A stretch of 64,000 nt of DNA from Rouxiella badensis (GCA_026967495.1 CP114060.1:4588001-4652000); one strand, 5' to 3'. Shown: positions 7,611-17,858, counted from the first letter of the stretch. Notes: a model not told the origin generated them from the sequence alone. A program made the numbers and translations.

Positions 7611-8969
7611 TTACTGAGGCTTAAAGTCTACCGGTGCATTTTTAAACACTTCATAAACATCCTGAGACGGTGGTTTTGGGATCCTTGCCTGTCGAGCCGC
7701 TGCAATCGCTGCCTGACACAGAGCCGGATCGCCGCCCTCAGACTGAATATCTAGCAACGTACCATTCGGTGCGAGCTTGATGCGTAACGAACAGGTTTTG
7801 CCGATGTATGACTGGTAGTCATAGAAACGGCTCTTGATTGCGGCTTCAACCTGACCAGCATAGTTGGAAATGTCCGCGCCCGATGCCCCGCTCTTCTTAT
7901 TTTTACCTACACCAGCGGCTCCACCGCCACCCTTAGGTGCGTTTTTGGAGGAGGCAAGGCCACCAAACAGGTCGTCGACGTCTGCAGACTGCTTCGCCGC
8001 AGCGGCAGCGGCTTTCTTCTTGGCATCTGCTGCGGCCTTGGCAGCTGCGGCCTTCTCGGCGGCGGCTTCCTTGGCTGCGGCGGCTTTAGCTTCTTTTGCG
8101 GCAGCAGCTTTCGCTTCGGCAGCCTCTTTCGCTTCAGCCGCTTTGGCCTCTGCGGCCTGTTTAGCTTCTGCGGCTTTCGCCTCGGCGGCGGCCTGCTTCG
8201 CTTCTTCAGCTGCGGCCTTCTTCTCGGCGTCAGCAGCCGCTTTCTTGGCTTCTGCCTGTGCCTGCTTCTTGGCTACGGCCGCAGCAGCGGCATCGGCCTC
8301 TGCCTGTTTCTTGGCTTCAGCTTCAGCTTTCTTCTGCGCATCAGCCTGAGCTTTTGCCACTTTGTCGGCTTCGGCCTTAGCCTTCGCAGCAGCATCTGCT
8401 GCCTGCTTCTGTTGTTCTTTCACTGCGGCGGCTTTGGCATCAGCGGCAGCCTGTTTTGCATCTTCTGCGGCCTGTTTGGCCTCTTCAGCTGCGGCTTTCT
8501 TCTGTTGCTCGGCGGCTTGTTTAGCCTGCTCAGCAGCAGCCTGTTTCTGTTCTTGCGCCGCTTGCTTGGCAGCTTCGGCAGCCTCTTTGGCTTGCTCAGC
8601 CTTCTGCTGCTGTGCAGCCTGTTTGGCTGACTCAGCGGCTTCTTTGGCCTCTTCAGCCTTTTGCTGCTTAGCCTCTTCGGCCGCTTCTTTGGCTTCTTCA
8701 GCCTGCTGTTCAGACTTTTTCTGATGCGATTGCTGGGCGCGGTTCGCGTCAGCCTGCTGCTGTTGCTCGCGATTGTATTGCTCGACCACTGCGCCAGAAT
8801 CGACCATCACGGCCGAAATATCAGTACCGCCGCCGCCGCCGCTCATACTGGTGTCCTCGTGAAGAGAACTCCAGACCAACAGGGCTATCAATATGATATG
8901 CAGAACGACCGAAACAATAACGGCGCGTTTGAGCTTATCGTTTTGTTCAGTTGCAGTTGCCTTTACCAA
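7611..8969 (-). CDS. tolA: Tol-Pal system inner-membrane protein TolA
   Basis: A 452-residue protein with an N-terminal membrane anchor (about 17-37, VSVVLHIILIALLVW) that contacts TolQR. A very long Ala/Lys/Glu/Gln-rich helical domain follows (about 65-330; repeated KEAAEAAKQAA-type units), then the C-terminal domain III (about 350-452), which binds TolB and is exploited by colicins and phages. It is 31 residues longer than E. coli TolA (421); the difference lies in the repetitive helix, which often varies in length. It transmits TolQR proton-motive force to the outer membrane. Confidence 0.96.
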   Translation of the reverse strand: MVKATATEQNDKLKRAVIVSVVLHIILIALLVWSSLHEDTSMSGGGGGTDISAVMVDSGAVVEQYNREQQQQADANRAQQSHQKKSEQQAEEAKEAAEEAKQQKAEEAKEAAESAKQAAQQQKAEQAKEAAEAAKQAAQEQKQAAAEQAKQAAEQQKKAAAEEAKQAAEDAKQAAADAKAAAVKEQQKQAADAAAKAKAEADKVAKAQADAQKKAEAEAKKQAEADAAAAAVAKKQAQAEAKKAAADAEKKAAAEEAKQAAAEAKAAEAKQAAEAKAAEAKEAAEAKAAAAKEAKAAAAKEAAAEKAAAAKAAADAKKKAAAAAAKQSADVDDLFGGLASSKNAPKGGGGAAGVGKNKKSGASGADISNYAGQVEAAIKSRFYDYQSYIGKTCSLRIKLAPNGTLLDIQSEGGDPALCQAAIAAARQARIPKPPSQDVYEVFKNAPVDFKPQ

Positions 8970-9070
8970 AATAGATTTCCCAACACAGGATTGCTAAAGC
9001 CCGGTGGCACACGCTTTTTATTAACGTACATCCACCAGGTTTAAAATAAATGTCACCCATTAGCCATGGA

Positions 9071-9500
9071 TCAGATTGGCTGTGTCATCAAACCTACAGA
9101 TTTCACACCAGCCTGATGCAGCAAATTCAGCGCCTTGATTATCTCATCATAAGGCACCTGTTTTGCTCCACCGATCAGGAAAACGGTTTTCGGATTAGCC
9201 TGGATGCGTTGCGACGCCTCCGCGATAACCTGCTGCTCCGGCAGCTGTTCCATTCTTTGATGGTCTATAACAATGGTGTATTGGCCAACGCCAGAAACCT
9301 CGACGATAACCGGCGGGTTATCATCGGTAGAAACTGTTTTGGAGTCGGTCGCATCAGGCAAGTCCACCTCAACGCTCTGCGTGATGATAGAGCGCCGTTG
9401 CCATGAAAACGAGCAACAGCACCAGCAACACGTCGAGCAGTGGAACGATGTTGATTTCCGACTTCAGTTCGCGACGTTTACGACCTCGTACTCGAGCCAT
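9071..9500 (-). CDS. tolR: Tol-Pal system protein TolR (one frameshift in this sequence)
   Basis: An ExbD/TolR-family inner-membrane protein with one N-terminal membrane segment and a periplasmic domain, forming the proton-driven motor with TolQ. From the ATG at 9498-9500 the frame reads MARVRGRKRRELKSEINIVP and the membrane helix, then breaks about 9388-9394. There GCGCTCTATC replaces an expected nine-base Ala-Pro-Ile sequence (one extra base). Downstream the frame at 9071-9367 resumes MDLPDATDSKTVSTDDNPP through VGLMTQPI. The corrected length is 142 residues, equal to E. coli TolR. Confidence 0.93.
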
Positions 9501-9511
9501 ACTCCCCTCCC

Positions 9512-10198
9512 TTAATTACTGCTCTCGCGAGAGAAAGCCTGGCGGTGCAGGATAGCCGTGAACTCTTCGATGAAGTTATCGTAATTTTGCTCGAGTTTGT
9601 TAACGCGTTGGCTAAGGCGGTTGTAGGCCATAACAGCAGGAATAGCGGCAAACAAACCGAGTGCGGTGGCGATCAGCGCTTCAGAGATACCAGGCGCAAC
9701 CATCTGCAGCGTAGCCTGTTTGACCGCGCCCAAGCCGATGAAGGCGTTCATGATCCCCCACACCGTACCAAACAGGCCGATATATGGGCTGATAGAACCG
9801 ACTGAGCCAAGGAATGGAATATGGTTTTCCAACGCTTCAAGCTCGCGGTTAAAGGAGATACGCATGGCGCGTGAAGAACCTTCGATAACCGATTCTGGCG
9901 CGTGACTGTTTGCGCGATGCAAACGAGCAAACTCTTTGAAACCGGAATGAAAGATCTGCTCAGCACCGCTCAGCGTGTCGCGACGGCCCTGGCTTTCCTG
10001 ATAAAGACGAGAAAGCTCAATGCCAGACCAGAATTTATCTTCAAATGCTTCCGCTTCACGGGTTGCCGCATTCAGCACCTTGGTGCGCTGAATGATGATG
10101 GCCCATGAGGCAACAGAAAAACAGATCAGGATAAGCATGATCAGCTTAACCAGGATGCTGGCCTTTAAAAATAAATCAATAATGTTCATGTCAGTCAC
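9512..10198 (-). CDS. tolQ: Tol-Pal system motor protein TolQ
   Basis: A 228-residue MotA/TolQ/ExbB-family protein with three membrane segments: about 15-37, and the pair about 130-160 and 170-195 (GSISPYIGLFGTVWGIM, ALIATALGLFAAIPAVMAYN). With TolR it forms the proton channel energising TolA. It overlaps ybgC by four bases, which suggests translational coupling. Confidence 0.97.
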   Translation of the reverse strand: MTDMNIIDLFLKASILVKLIMLILICFSVASWAIIIQRTKVLNAATREAEAFEDKFWSGIELSRLYQESQGRRDTLSGAEQIFHSGFKEFARLHRANSHAPESVIEGSSRAMRISFNRELEALENHIPFLGSVGSISPYIGLFGTVWGIMNAFIGLGAVKQATLQMVAPGISEALIATALGLFAAIPAVMAYNRLSQRVNKLEQNYDNFIEEFTAILHRQAFSRESSN

Positions 10199-10596
10199 TG
10201 CTTAAACTCCGCGACAATAGACTTAGGAAGCGCTCTTGGCTTCATTTGATGTGGATCGATGCATGCAATAAGAACTTCTGCACTACTCAGAAGATTTCCA
10301 TGCGAATCAAGAATTCGTTGTGCAAAGGTAAGTGAAGCTCCCCGGATTTCGGTGATTTCGCTCTGGACTTCCAGCAGGTCGTCAAGACGTGCAGGCGCCA
10401 GATATTCAACCGTCATACGGCGAACAGCAAAAGCGACATGTTCTTCCAGCAATTTATGCTGGTGAAAGTTGCGATCACGCAACATTTCTGTGCGAGCCCT
10501 TTCAAAAAAGGCGACGTAACGGGCGTGATAAACCACGCCGCCTGCATCGGTGTCTTCGTAATAAACACGGACAGGCCATCGGAACAACGAATTACT
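10195..10596 (-). CDS. ybgC: Acyl-CoA thioester hydrolase YbgC (Tol-Pal operon)
   Basis: A single hotdog-fold 4-hydroxybenzoyl-CoA-type thioesterase, first gene of the tol-pal operon. The signature VYYEDTDAGGVVYHARY carries the catalytic Asp. I chose GTG at 10594-10596 (protein VSNSLFRWPVRVYYED, 133 aa) because similarity to E. coli YbgC (134 aa) begins at SLFRWPVRV. An upstream ATG at 10641 would add 15 residues with no family similarity. ybgE, which lies between cydX and ybgC in E. coli, is absent. Confidence 0.93.
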   Translation of the reverse strand, partial: SNSLFRWPVRVYYEDTDAGGVVYHARYVAFFERARTEMLRDRNFHQHKLLEEHVAFAVRRMTVEYLAPARLDDLLEVQSEITEIRGASLTFAQRILDSHGNLLSSAEVLIACIDPHQMKPRALPKSIVAEFKQ

Positions 10597-10770
10597 CACT
10601 CTACATCCCGTATTGCAATTTGACGGCCCTACTATACGCAACTGATTTCAGGTTTGGAATGGGTTGCAACTCTGGAATGAAAATAATTATGAGCCGTGAT
10701 GGTGCATTGAAATAACTGTGTCAGCGCTTTGTAAATCATGTAAAAAAAGCGAGTTTCAACGGTGTATAAA

Positions 10771-10795
10771 CAAAAGAGTCCACTCGGGTACTCTT
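10771..10795 (-). terminator. Terminator after cydX
   Basis: On the minus strand AAGAGT pairs with ACTCTT across a 10-base loop, followed by TTGTTT. It separates cydABX from ybgC-tol. Confidence 0.5.
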
Positions 10796-10833
10796 ACTGT
10801 TCAAAACACTTAAATTAGACAATGCGTAACGCG

Positions 10834-10947
10834 TTATTCTGCGTCTTTAGCCGCTTTGCTTTCTTCACTTTGTTCGAACGCTAACGCGGTGATGATCCCC
10901 GCTGAGCAGGCCAGCAGCGTTCCGAGTATCCAGGCAAAATACCACAT
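10834..10947 (-). CDS. cydX: Cytochrome bd-I small subunit CydX
   Basis: A 37-residue single-span protein, beginning MWYFAWILGTLLACSAGI and ending in an acidic tail. The N-terminal WYFAWILGT motif is the CydX signature. CydX stabilises the heme centres of CydAB. It starts 26 bases after the cydB stop. Confidence 0.95.
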   Translation of the reverse strand: MWYFAWILGTLLACSAGIITALAFEQSEESKAAKDAE

Positions 10948-10973
10948 GGTGTTAAACTCCCCTTTGGTTGCGA

Positions 10974-12112
10974 TTAGTACAGCGAATGCTTGTTGTTTTC
11001 GATAAAGTTTTTATCGAGGCGACCAAACATTTTGTAGTAAGCCCAACTGGTGTAGATAAGGACGATCGGCACGAAAATGCAGGCGACCACGGTCATGACT
11101 TTCAGCGTCAGCAGGCTGGAAGTGGCATCCCACATCGTGAGGCTGGCGCTCGGTTCAATGCTCGAAGGCATCACGAATGGGAACATTGTGATGCCCGTCG
11201 TCAGGATCACACAGGCGATGGTGAGCGACGATGTCAGGAACGCCCATGCCCCCTTATTCAACCTCGACAGTAGAAGGGTTAATAAAGGTAAAATGACGCC
11301 CAGTGCCGGAATGGCCCATAGTGCAGGCATGCGGTTGAAGTTAAGCAACCATGCACCGGCCTGATGCGCGACCGTTTTACGCAATGGGTTAGACTCGGCA
11401 GCGGTGTTAATTGCCGAGGTCACCACATAACCGTCAATGCCTTTCACCAACCAGACGCCGGCTATCAGGAAAGCAATCATCATCACCAGCGCCGAAATCT
11501 GCGCGGCTGTTCGGGTACGCAGATGCAGTTCACCCACGGTTCGCATCTGCAGGTAGGTTGCCCCCTGCGTCACCAGCATGGTCAGGCTGACAATACCCGC
11601 CAGCAGGCCAAACGGATTGAGCAGCTGAAGCAGGTTACCGGTGTAGAACAGACGCAGATATTCATCAATGTGGAAAGGTACGCCCTGAAGCAGGTTGCCG
11701 AAGGCTACCCCAAAGACTACGGCCGGCACGAAGCTGCCGATGAAAATGCCCCAGTCCCACAGATTGCGCCAGCGACGATCGTCAACCTTGCTACGATAGT
11801 CAAAGCCCAGCGGGCGGAAGAACAAGGCACAAAGTACCAAGATCATCGCGGCATAAAAGCCCGAGAATGCTGCGGCGTAGACCATCGGCCAAGCGGCGAA
11901 CAGTGCTCCCCGGCAGTTATCAGCCACACCTGATTGCCGTCCCAGTGGGGAGCAATCGCGTTAATCATCACGCGGCGATCGGTGTCGGTTTTGCCGATAA
12001 TGCGCACCAGAATGCCTACGCCCATATCAAAGCCATCGGTGACGGCGAAGCCAATAAACAGCACGCCTATCAGCACCCACCAGATGAACCTTAAAACTTC
12101 ATAGTCGAACAT
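10974..12112 (-). CDS. cydB: Cytochrome bd-I ubiquinol oxidase subunit II (one frameshift in this sequence)
   Basis: CydB is the second membrane subunit of the high-affinity bd oxidase. The frame from 12112 (MFDYEVLRFIWWVLIGVL, then FAVTDGFDMGVG and APHWDGNQVWLITAG) breaks at a four-C run on the + strand (11908-11911). Adding one base restores ITAGGALFAAWPMVYAAAFSG, which continues to FIENNKHSLY at 10974. The corrected length is 379 residues, as in E. coli. It lies 14 bases after cydA, with cydX next. Confidence 0.95.
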
Positions 12113-12126
12113 ACGTGGTCTCCCTC

Positions 12127-13696
12127 TTACTGTGCACGCTGAACGGCGGCGGCAGGCTGTTCAAAATGATAACGACCGGTCTTAAGACTGCTTGGCCCCA
12201 GACGCGCAAACTTGAACATCAGGTACATCTCGGCAATCAGGAACAGCGTGTACAGACCACAGATGAGGATCATCGAGGTGAGTACGTCAGCGGCAGTTAA
12301 TGAAGAGTTGGCAACCGCAGTCGGCAGAATCTCACCGATAGCCCACGGCTGGCGGCCATACTCAGCAACAAACCACCCCGCCTCGACGGCAATCCACGGC
12401 AGCGGCAGCGCATAAAGTGCCGCGCGATGCAGCCAGCGCTTCTGCCCTATCTTGCCGCGTAGCACGGTCAGGAACGACAGACCGACCACCAGCAAAATTA
12501 GGAAGCCTGCGGCCACCATAATGCGGAAGGCAAAATACAGCGGCAGCACGCGCGGAATTGAATCTTTGGTGGCCTGCTGGATCTGCGCTTCGGTCGCGTC
12601 CGTTACCTTCGGCGTGTAGCGTTTCAACAGCATGCCGTAGCCGAGGTCAACCTTGGCTTTTTCGAAGTCGCTGCGTACCTGAGGACTGTCATTGCCCGAG
12701 CGCAACTCTTCGAGCAGCGTGTAGGCCTTGATACCGTTTCTAATACGCACTTGATGCTGTGCCATTAGCTCTTTCAGGCCGGTGACCGGCGTATCGGTTG
12801 AACGCGTAGCAATCAGACCGAGCAGATAAGGAATCTGAATGGAGTATTGGTTCTCCATTTTGTCCTGGTTAGGTAATCCGATCAGCGTAAAGTTAGCCGG
12901 TGCGGGCTGTGTCTCCCACTCGGCTTCGATGGCGGCCAGCTTGGTTTTCTGCACGTCGCCCATTTCGTAGCCTGACTCGTCACCCAGCACGATGACCGAA
13001 AGCGTAGCCGCCAGACCAAAACTCGCCGCGATGGCGAACGAGCGTTTGGCAAACGCCGTATCACGGCCTTTAAGCAGGTAGTAGGAGCTAATCGCCAGAA
13101 TGAATATCGCGCCGGTCACGTAGCCCGCGGCCACGGTATGCACGAATTTAACCTGCGCAACCGGGTTGAGCACCAGTTGGGAAAAACTGACCATCTCCAT
13201 ACGCATGGTTTCGTAGTTGAATTCGGAGGCTACCGGGTTTTGCATCCAGCCGTTGGCAACGAGGATCCACAGCGCCGAGAGGTTTGAGCCAAGAGCCACA
13301 AACCAGGTCACCGTCATATGCTGCACTTTGGAGAGGCGGTCCCACCCGAAGAAGAAGAAGCCCGACCAGCGTTGACTCAAGGAAGAATGCCATCAGCCCT
13401 TCGATGGCCAGCGGAGCACCAAAGATGTCACCGACATAGTGTGAGAAATAAGACCAGTTGGTTCCGAACTGGAACTCCATGGTCAACCCCGTGGCCACAC
13501 CCAGCGCAAAGTTAATCGCAAATAACTTGCCCCAGAACTTGGTCATATCCTTATAGATTTGTTTGCCGGAAAGCACATAGACCGTTTCCATTATTGCCAG
13601 CAGAAACGCCATACCCAGCGTTAATGGAACAAAAATAAAATGGTACATGGCCGTTAAAGCAAACTGCAAACGCGACAGCTCAACGATATCAAACAT
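12127..13696 (-). CDS. cydA: Cytochrome bd-I ubiquinol oxidase subunit I (one frameshift in this sequence)
   Basis: CydA carries hemes b558, b595 and d and oxidises ubiquinol. The start MFDIVELSRLQFALTAMYHF at 13696 (AGGGG upstream) gives heme ligand H19. A longer frame reaching 13729 only adds MESSSEELGVR, which the family lacks. The frame breaks about 13357-13370, where GGGCTTCTTCTTCTTCGGG has one base too many for the conserved VGLFFFGWDRL. Beyond it, VKFVHTVAAGYV holds the second heme-ligand His. GDESGYEMGDVQKTKLAAIE belongs to the Q loop. Corrected length 522, identical to E. coli. Confidence 0.95.
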
Positions 13697-14458
13697 TCTA
13701 ACCCCTAGCTCCTCGGAGGAAGACTCCAAATAGCAACTCTCTGACGTATAAAACTGGAATACGCCTCACAACTACCAGTATTTAACTTTCCGTTATCAAA
13801 ATGACTTTAATTATTTAATTAGCAGATTAATTATTTTAAAAATTAACGGATCCTTAATATGATGAATCTTTAATGTGATAGAGATTTATTAACTTTCCCT
13901 ATCGGATAAAATTCATTTCATTTAACGATGCCCAGACCTACGCCCGCTGCGTGCGCAGCTGGGGCGGGACTCTAAGGAAGAGAAGTGACGGGGTCAGAAT
14001 TTCAGCCGGTTTATTAAACCTGAGCTTTGATTGTGACAATGTTACGCCACTATTCCCACACAATAAACAGGTGTTTTGTGCGCCAGCGCCAATTTTTAGA
14101 ATGTAGATCAATTACTATCATTTTTTCAAACTCAGGCCAAGATTGATCCAGAGCAATTTAATCCTTTTGAGTCGCTATTTCCAGCGTAATCAGAAAATAT
14201 TTAATCTTAATTCATTCCTGTGTTAACAAGGTGATAATTTGTTTTTATTTCAAATACCGCCTGTTAAATAGATGTAATTCGGTATTTTAAAAATTAACAA
14301 TAATAAATTCGGATGTTTTATCTATTTTTAAATCAAATAAAAACTTTGATCCAGATCAAGAAAGGGATTAATTATTTGTAAATATAAGATAAAAATAACA
14401 ACAGGAATAAGACAGCAATAATGAATAATAAGGCAGGATATTATTCATTATCATTGGC
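13697..14458 (-). promoter_or_regulatory. cydAB upstream regulatory region with FNR-type sites
   Basis: An AT-rich 760-base gene-free region upstream of cydA. TTGATCCAGATCAA (14346-14359) is a perfect FNR palindrome (TTGAT-N4-ATCAA). TTGATCCAGAGCAA (14143-14156) differs at one position. Several TTAAC/GTTAA words that could be parts of ArcA sites occur, but I cannot define one. A GC-rich hairpin (about 13941-13967, CTGC-GTGC-GCAG flanked by CGCCC/GGGGCG) would lie in the leader. E. coli cydAB is controlled by FNR and ArcA, so the sites fit. Confidence 0.65.
14346..14359. promoter_or_regulatory. FNR box
   Basis: TTGATCCAGATCAA matches the FNR consensus in both half-sites. It is 650 bases from the cydA start and 110 bases from the end of sucD, so a distal promoter is implied if it acts on cydA. 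Confidence 0.65.
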
Positions 14459-14485
14459 AAAAAAATGCCGCCCCAAGGCGGCATT
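14459..14485 (-). terminator. Terminator of the sdh-suc operon
   Basis: On the minus strand ATGCCGCC pairs with GGCGGCAT across TTGG, followed by seven T. In E. coli this 3' end also yields the small RNA SdhX; I cannot tell whether that holds here. Confidence 0.85.
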
Positions 14486-14504
14486 GATGCTCAAAGGGAT
14501 AAAA

Positions 14505-15380
14505 TTACTGCGGAGGCAATACTGACTTCACGGCGTTGCCGATGTCTGCCAGGCTGCGAACAGTTTTAACACCGGCCGCTTCCAGCGCTGCAAATTTGTC
14601 ATCCGCAGTGCCTTTACCACCGGCAATGATGGCACCCGCATGGCCCATACGCTTGCCTTTAGGCGCAGTGACGCCCGCAATGTAGCCCACAACCGGCTTG
14701 GTTACGTGCTCTTTGATGTAGGCAGCCGCTTCTTCTTCTGCGTTACCGCCTATCTCGCCGATCATAACGATCACTTCAGTCTGCTTGTCTTCCTGGAACA
14801 GTTTCAGGATATCGATGAAGCTTGAACCCGGGATCGGGTCACCGCCGATACCGACGCAGGTAGACTGACCAAAGCCATAGTCGGTAGTCTGCTTAACCGC
14901 TTCATAAGTCAGCGTACCAGAACGGGAAACGATCCCCACTTTGCCCGGCTTGTGAATGTGGCCAGGCTGGATGCCGATTTTGCACTCACCCGGGGTGATA
15001 ACGCCTGGGCAGTTAGGACCTATCATGCGCACGCCGGTCTGCTCAAGCTTCACTTTCACCACCAGCATATCCAGCGTTGGGATGCCTTCAGTGATACAGA
15101 TAATAAGCTGGATGCCTGCGTCGATAGCTTCTAGGATCGAGTCTTTACAGAATGGCGCTGGAACATAGATAACAGAGGCTGTTGCGCCTGTTGTTTCTAC
15201 GGCTTCACGCACGGTGTTGAACACTGGCAGACCCAGATGCTCGGTGCCGCCTTTGCCTGGCGTTACGCCGCCAACCATCTGTGTTCCGTAGGCAATCGCC
15301 TGCTCGGAGTGGAAAGTACCCTGGCTACCGGTGAAACCCTGGCAGATAACTTTGGTATTCTTATTGATTAAAATCGACAT
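14505..15380 (-). CDS. sucD: Succinyl-CoA synthetase alpha subunit
   Basis: A 291-residue alpha subunit (E. coli 289). It has an N-terminal CoA-binding Rossmann domain (GFTGSQGTFHSEQAIAYGT) and a C-terminal ligase domain. The active-site His that is phosphorylated lies in GHAGAIIAGGKGTADDK (about residue 247). With SucC it converts succinyl-CoA to succinate with ATP formation. Its start overlaps the sucC stop (ATGA type), indicating coupled translation. Confidence 0.97.
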   Translation of the reverse strand: MSILINKNTKVICQGFTGSQGTFHSEQAIAYGTQMVGGVTPGKGGTEHLGLPVFNTVREAVETTGATASVIYVPAPFCKDSILEAIDAGIQLIICITEGIPTLDMLVVKVKLEQTGVRMIGPNCPGVITPGECKIGIQPGHIHKPGKVGIVSRSGTLTYEAVKQTTDYGFGQSTCVGIGGDPIPGSSFIDILKLFQEDKQTEVIVMIGEIGGNAEEEAAAYIKEHVTKPVVGYIAGVTAPKGKRMGHAGAIIAGGKGTADDKFAALEAAGVKTVRSLADIGNAVKSVLPPQ

Positions 15381-16546
15381 TATTTACCCTCCACTGCAGC
15401 AACAACTTGCTCTGCGCCGTCAGTCAGGCTGGTCGCTGCAATGATGTTCAAACCGCTGTCTGCCAGTTTTTTGGCACCCAGTTCAGCATTGTTCCCTTCA
15501 AGACGTACCACAACCGGTACGCTGACGCCCACTTCAGCCACTGCGCCAATGATGCCGTCGGCAATCAGGTCGCAGCGTACGATACCGCCGAAGATGTTAA
15601 CGAATACCGCTTTCACTTTGTCATCAGACAGAATGATTTTAAACGCTTCGGTTACACGCTCTTTGGTTGCGCCACCGCCTACGTCGAGGAAGTTGGCCGG
15701 TTCGCCGCCGTGCAGTTTAACGATATCCATGGTACCCATTGCCAGGCCCGCACCGTTAACCATGCAACCGATGTTGCCATCAAGCGCCACGTAGTTCAGT
15801 TCCCACTGAGCAGCCTGAGACTCACGAGCGTCTTCCTGGCTGTGGTCACGCATTTCGCGCAGTTCTGGTTGACGGAACAGGGCATTGCTGTCAGCGCCCA
15901 GCTTGCCGTCGAGGCAGATAAGGTCACCCTCTTTGGTCACAACCAGTGGGTTAATCTCGATCAGCGCCAGGTCGCGCTCCAGGAAGATGTTCGCCAGACC
16001 CATGAAGATCTTGGTAAATTGTGCAACCTGCTTGCCGCTCAGACCCAGTTTAAATGCCAGTTCACGGCCCTGGTAAGGCTGTGGACCTGCCAACGGGTCG
16101 AGTGCAACTTTGTGGATCAGGTGTGGGGTTTCTTCAGCAACCTTCTCGATTTCCACGCCGCCTTCGGTAGACGCCATGAACACCACGCGACGTGAGCTAC
16201 GGTCAACGACGGCACCGAGATACAGTTCTTTATCAATGTCGGTCGCGGCTTCAACCAGAATCTGGTTTACCGGCTGGCCCTGCGCATCAGTCTGATAGGT
16301 CACCAGACGTTTACCCAGCCAGTGCTCGGCAAAGGCACGGATCTCTTCTTTGCTCTTCACGACTTTAACGCCGCCTGCTTTACCACGGCCGCCAGCGTGA
16401 ACCTGACATTTTACTACCCACGGACCCGCACCGATTTTCGATGCAGCCTCTTCCGCTTCACGCGGGGTGGAACAAGCAAAACCTGTAGGGGCAGGAAGGC
16501 CATAGCGCAGAAACAGCTGTTTCGCTTGGTACTCGTGTAGATTCAT
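15380..16546 (-). CDS. sucC: Succinyl-CoA synthetase beta subunit
   Basis: A 388-residue beta subunit, the same length as in E. coli. The N-terminal ATP-grasp domain (MNLHEYQAKQLFLRYGLPAP, VVKCQVHAGGRGKAGGVK) binds the nucleotide; the C-terminal domain (GNIGCMVNGAGLAMGTMD, FVNIFGGIVRCD) contacts SucD. It lies 81 bases downstream of sucB. Confidence 0.97.
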   Translation of the reverse strand: MNLHEYQAKQLFLRYGLPAPTGFACSTPREAEEAASKIGAGPWVVKCQVHAGGRGKAGGVKVVKSKEEIRAFAEHWLGKRLVTYQTDAQGQPVNQILVEAATDIDKELYLGAVVDRSSRRVVFMASTEGGVEIEKVAEETPHLIHKVALDPLAGPQPYQGRELAFKLGLSGKQVAQFTKIFMGLANIFLERDLALIEINPLVVTKEGDLICLDGKLGADSNALFRQPELREMRDHSQEDARESQAAQWELNYVALDGNIGCMVNGAGLAMGTMDIVKLHGGEPANFLDVGGGATKERVTEAFKIILSDDKVKAVFVNIFGGIVRCDLIADGIIGAVAEVGVSVPVVVRLEGNNAELGAKKLADSGLNIIAATSLTDGAEQVVAAVEGK

Positions 16547-16627
16547 GATGTTCTATCCATTGATTTCAGAAGATTGCAGAGCAGATACTCCTGCCCTGCA
16601 CTTGTTTTCACGCGATAAAGAGAACGA

Positions 16628-17858
16628 CTACACGTCTAACAGCAGACGTGAAGGATCTTCCAGCATTTCTTTGATGGTGACCAGGAAGCCCACTGACTCA
16701 CGGCCGTCAACCAGACGGTGGTCATAGGACAGCGCCAGGTACATCATTGGCTGGATAACGACCTGACCGTTGACGGCCATTGGACGGTCTTTAATCGCGT
16801 GCATACCCAAAATCGCACTCTGCGGTGGATTGATGATAGGCGTTGACATCAGGGAGCCGAACACGCCGCCGTTGGTTACGGTGAAGTTACCGCCGGTCAG
16901 CTCTTCAACTTTAAGTTTGCCATCACGGCCCTTCACGGCCAGCTCTTTGATTTGCTTCTCAATGTCTGCCATGCCCAGAGTATCAACGTCGCGCAGAACG
17001 GGGGTCACCAGGCCACGAGGGGTTGATACAGCAATGCTGACGTCGAAGTAGTTGTGGTAAACCACATCATCGCCATCGATAGAGGCATTCACTTCAGGGA
17101 AACGCTTGAGCGCTTCAACGACGGCTTTCAGATAGAAAGACATAAAGCCCAGACGCACACCGTGGCGTTTCTCGAAGGCTTCGCCGTACTGCTTGCGCAG
17201 ATCCATGATTGGCTTCATGTTGATTTCGTTAAACGTGGTCAACATGGCGGTGCTGTTTTTCGCTTCCAGCAGACGCTCGGCAACGCGTTTACGCAGACGG
17301 GTCATAGGCACGCGTTTTTCGCTGCGTGCGCCCAGAGCTGGCGCTGCTGCTGCGGGCTGTGCTGCTGCAGGCGCTGCCGCAGGTTTGTCAGCCTTGCCAG
17401 ACTTGGCAATGTGCTGCTCGATATCTTCACGCGTCAGACGACCACCCACACCGCTGCCTTTAATGGCGCTGGCATCCAGTGAGTGCTCGGCTATCAGGCG
17501 GCGAATAGCCGGGCTTCAGCGCGTCGCTGCTCTCGTCATCCAGTGCGGCAGTGTGACGGTCCGCAGGCGTAGATTCTTTAGCGGTGCTTTTTTCCTGGCT
17601 TGGCTTACCAGAGCTGTTACCCGGACGCAGACGAGCAAGGATCTGTTTAGAAAGCACGGTGGCGCCTTCGTCTTCCAGAATGGAGTCCAGAATACCGGCT
17701 TCGCTTGCAGGCACTTCCAGCACCACTTTGTCGGTTTCGATTTCAACCAGGACTTCATCACGCTCAACGCTGTCGCCAGGCTTTTTGTGCCAGGTGGCAA
17801 CCGTCGCATCTGCAACGGATTCAGGTAGGTCAGGGACCAGAATATCTACGCTACTCAT
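16628..17858 (-). CDS. sucB: 2-oxoglutarate dehydrogenase E2, dihydrolipoyl succinyltransferase (one frameshift in this sequence)
   Basis: The E2 core of the 2-oxoglutarate dehydrogenase complex. It has an N-terminal lipoyl domain (lipoylated Lys in VEIETDKVVLEVPA), a peripheral E1/E3-binding domain, an Ala/Pro linker and a C-terminal catalytic domain with the active-site motif YDHRLVDGRESVGFL. The frame breaks about 17514-17516, where CTGAAGCCC should be one base shorter to give DALSPAIRRLIAEHSLDASA before GVGGRLTRED. Corrected length 409 (E. coli 405). I chose the internal Met (MSSVDILVPDLPESV) over one two codons upstream at 17864. Confidence 0.95.

Noticed and set aside
7864..8724. Ala/Ser/Phe/Cys-rich frames opposite tolA
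   Set aside because: Shadows of the repetitive Ala/Lys codons of tolA on the other strand.
10597..10641. The longer ybgC start at 10641
   Set aside because: Adds 15 residues without family similarity. GTG at 10596 gives the family length of 133.
13697..13729. The longer cydA start at 13729
   Set aside because: Would add MESSSEELGVR before the conserved N-terminus and consume the AGGGG site of the downstream ATG.
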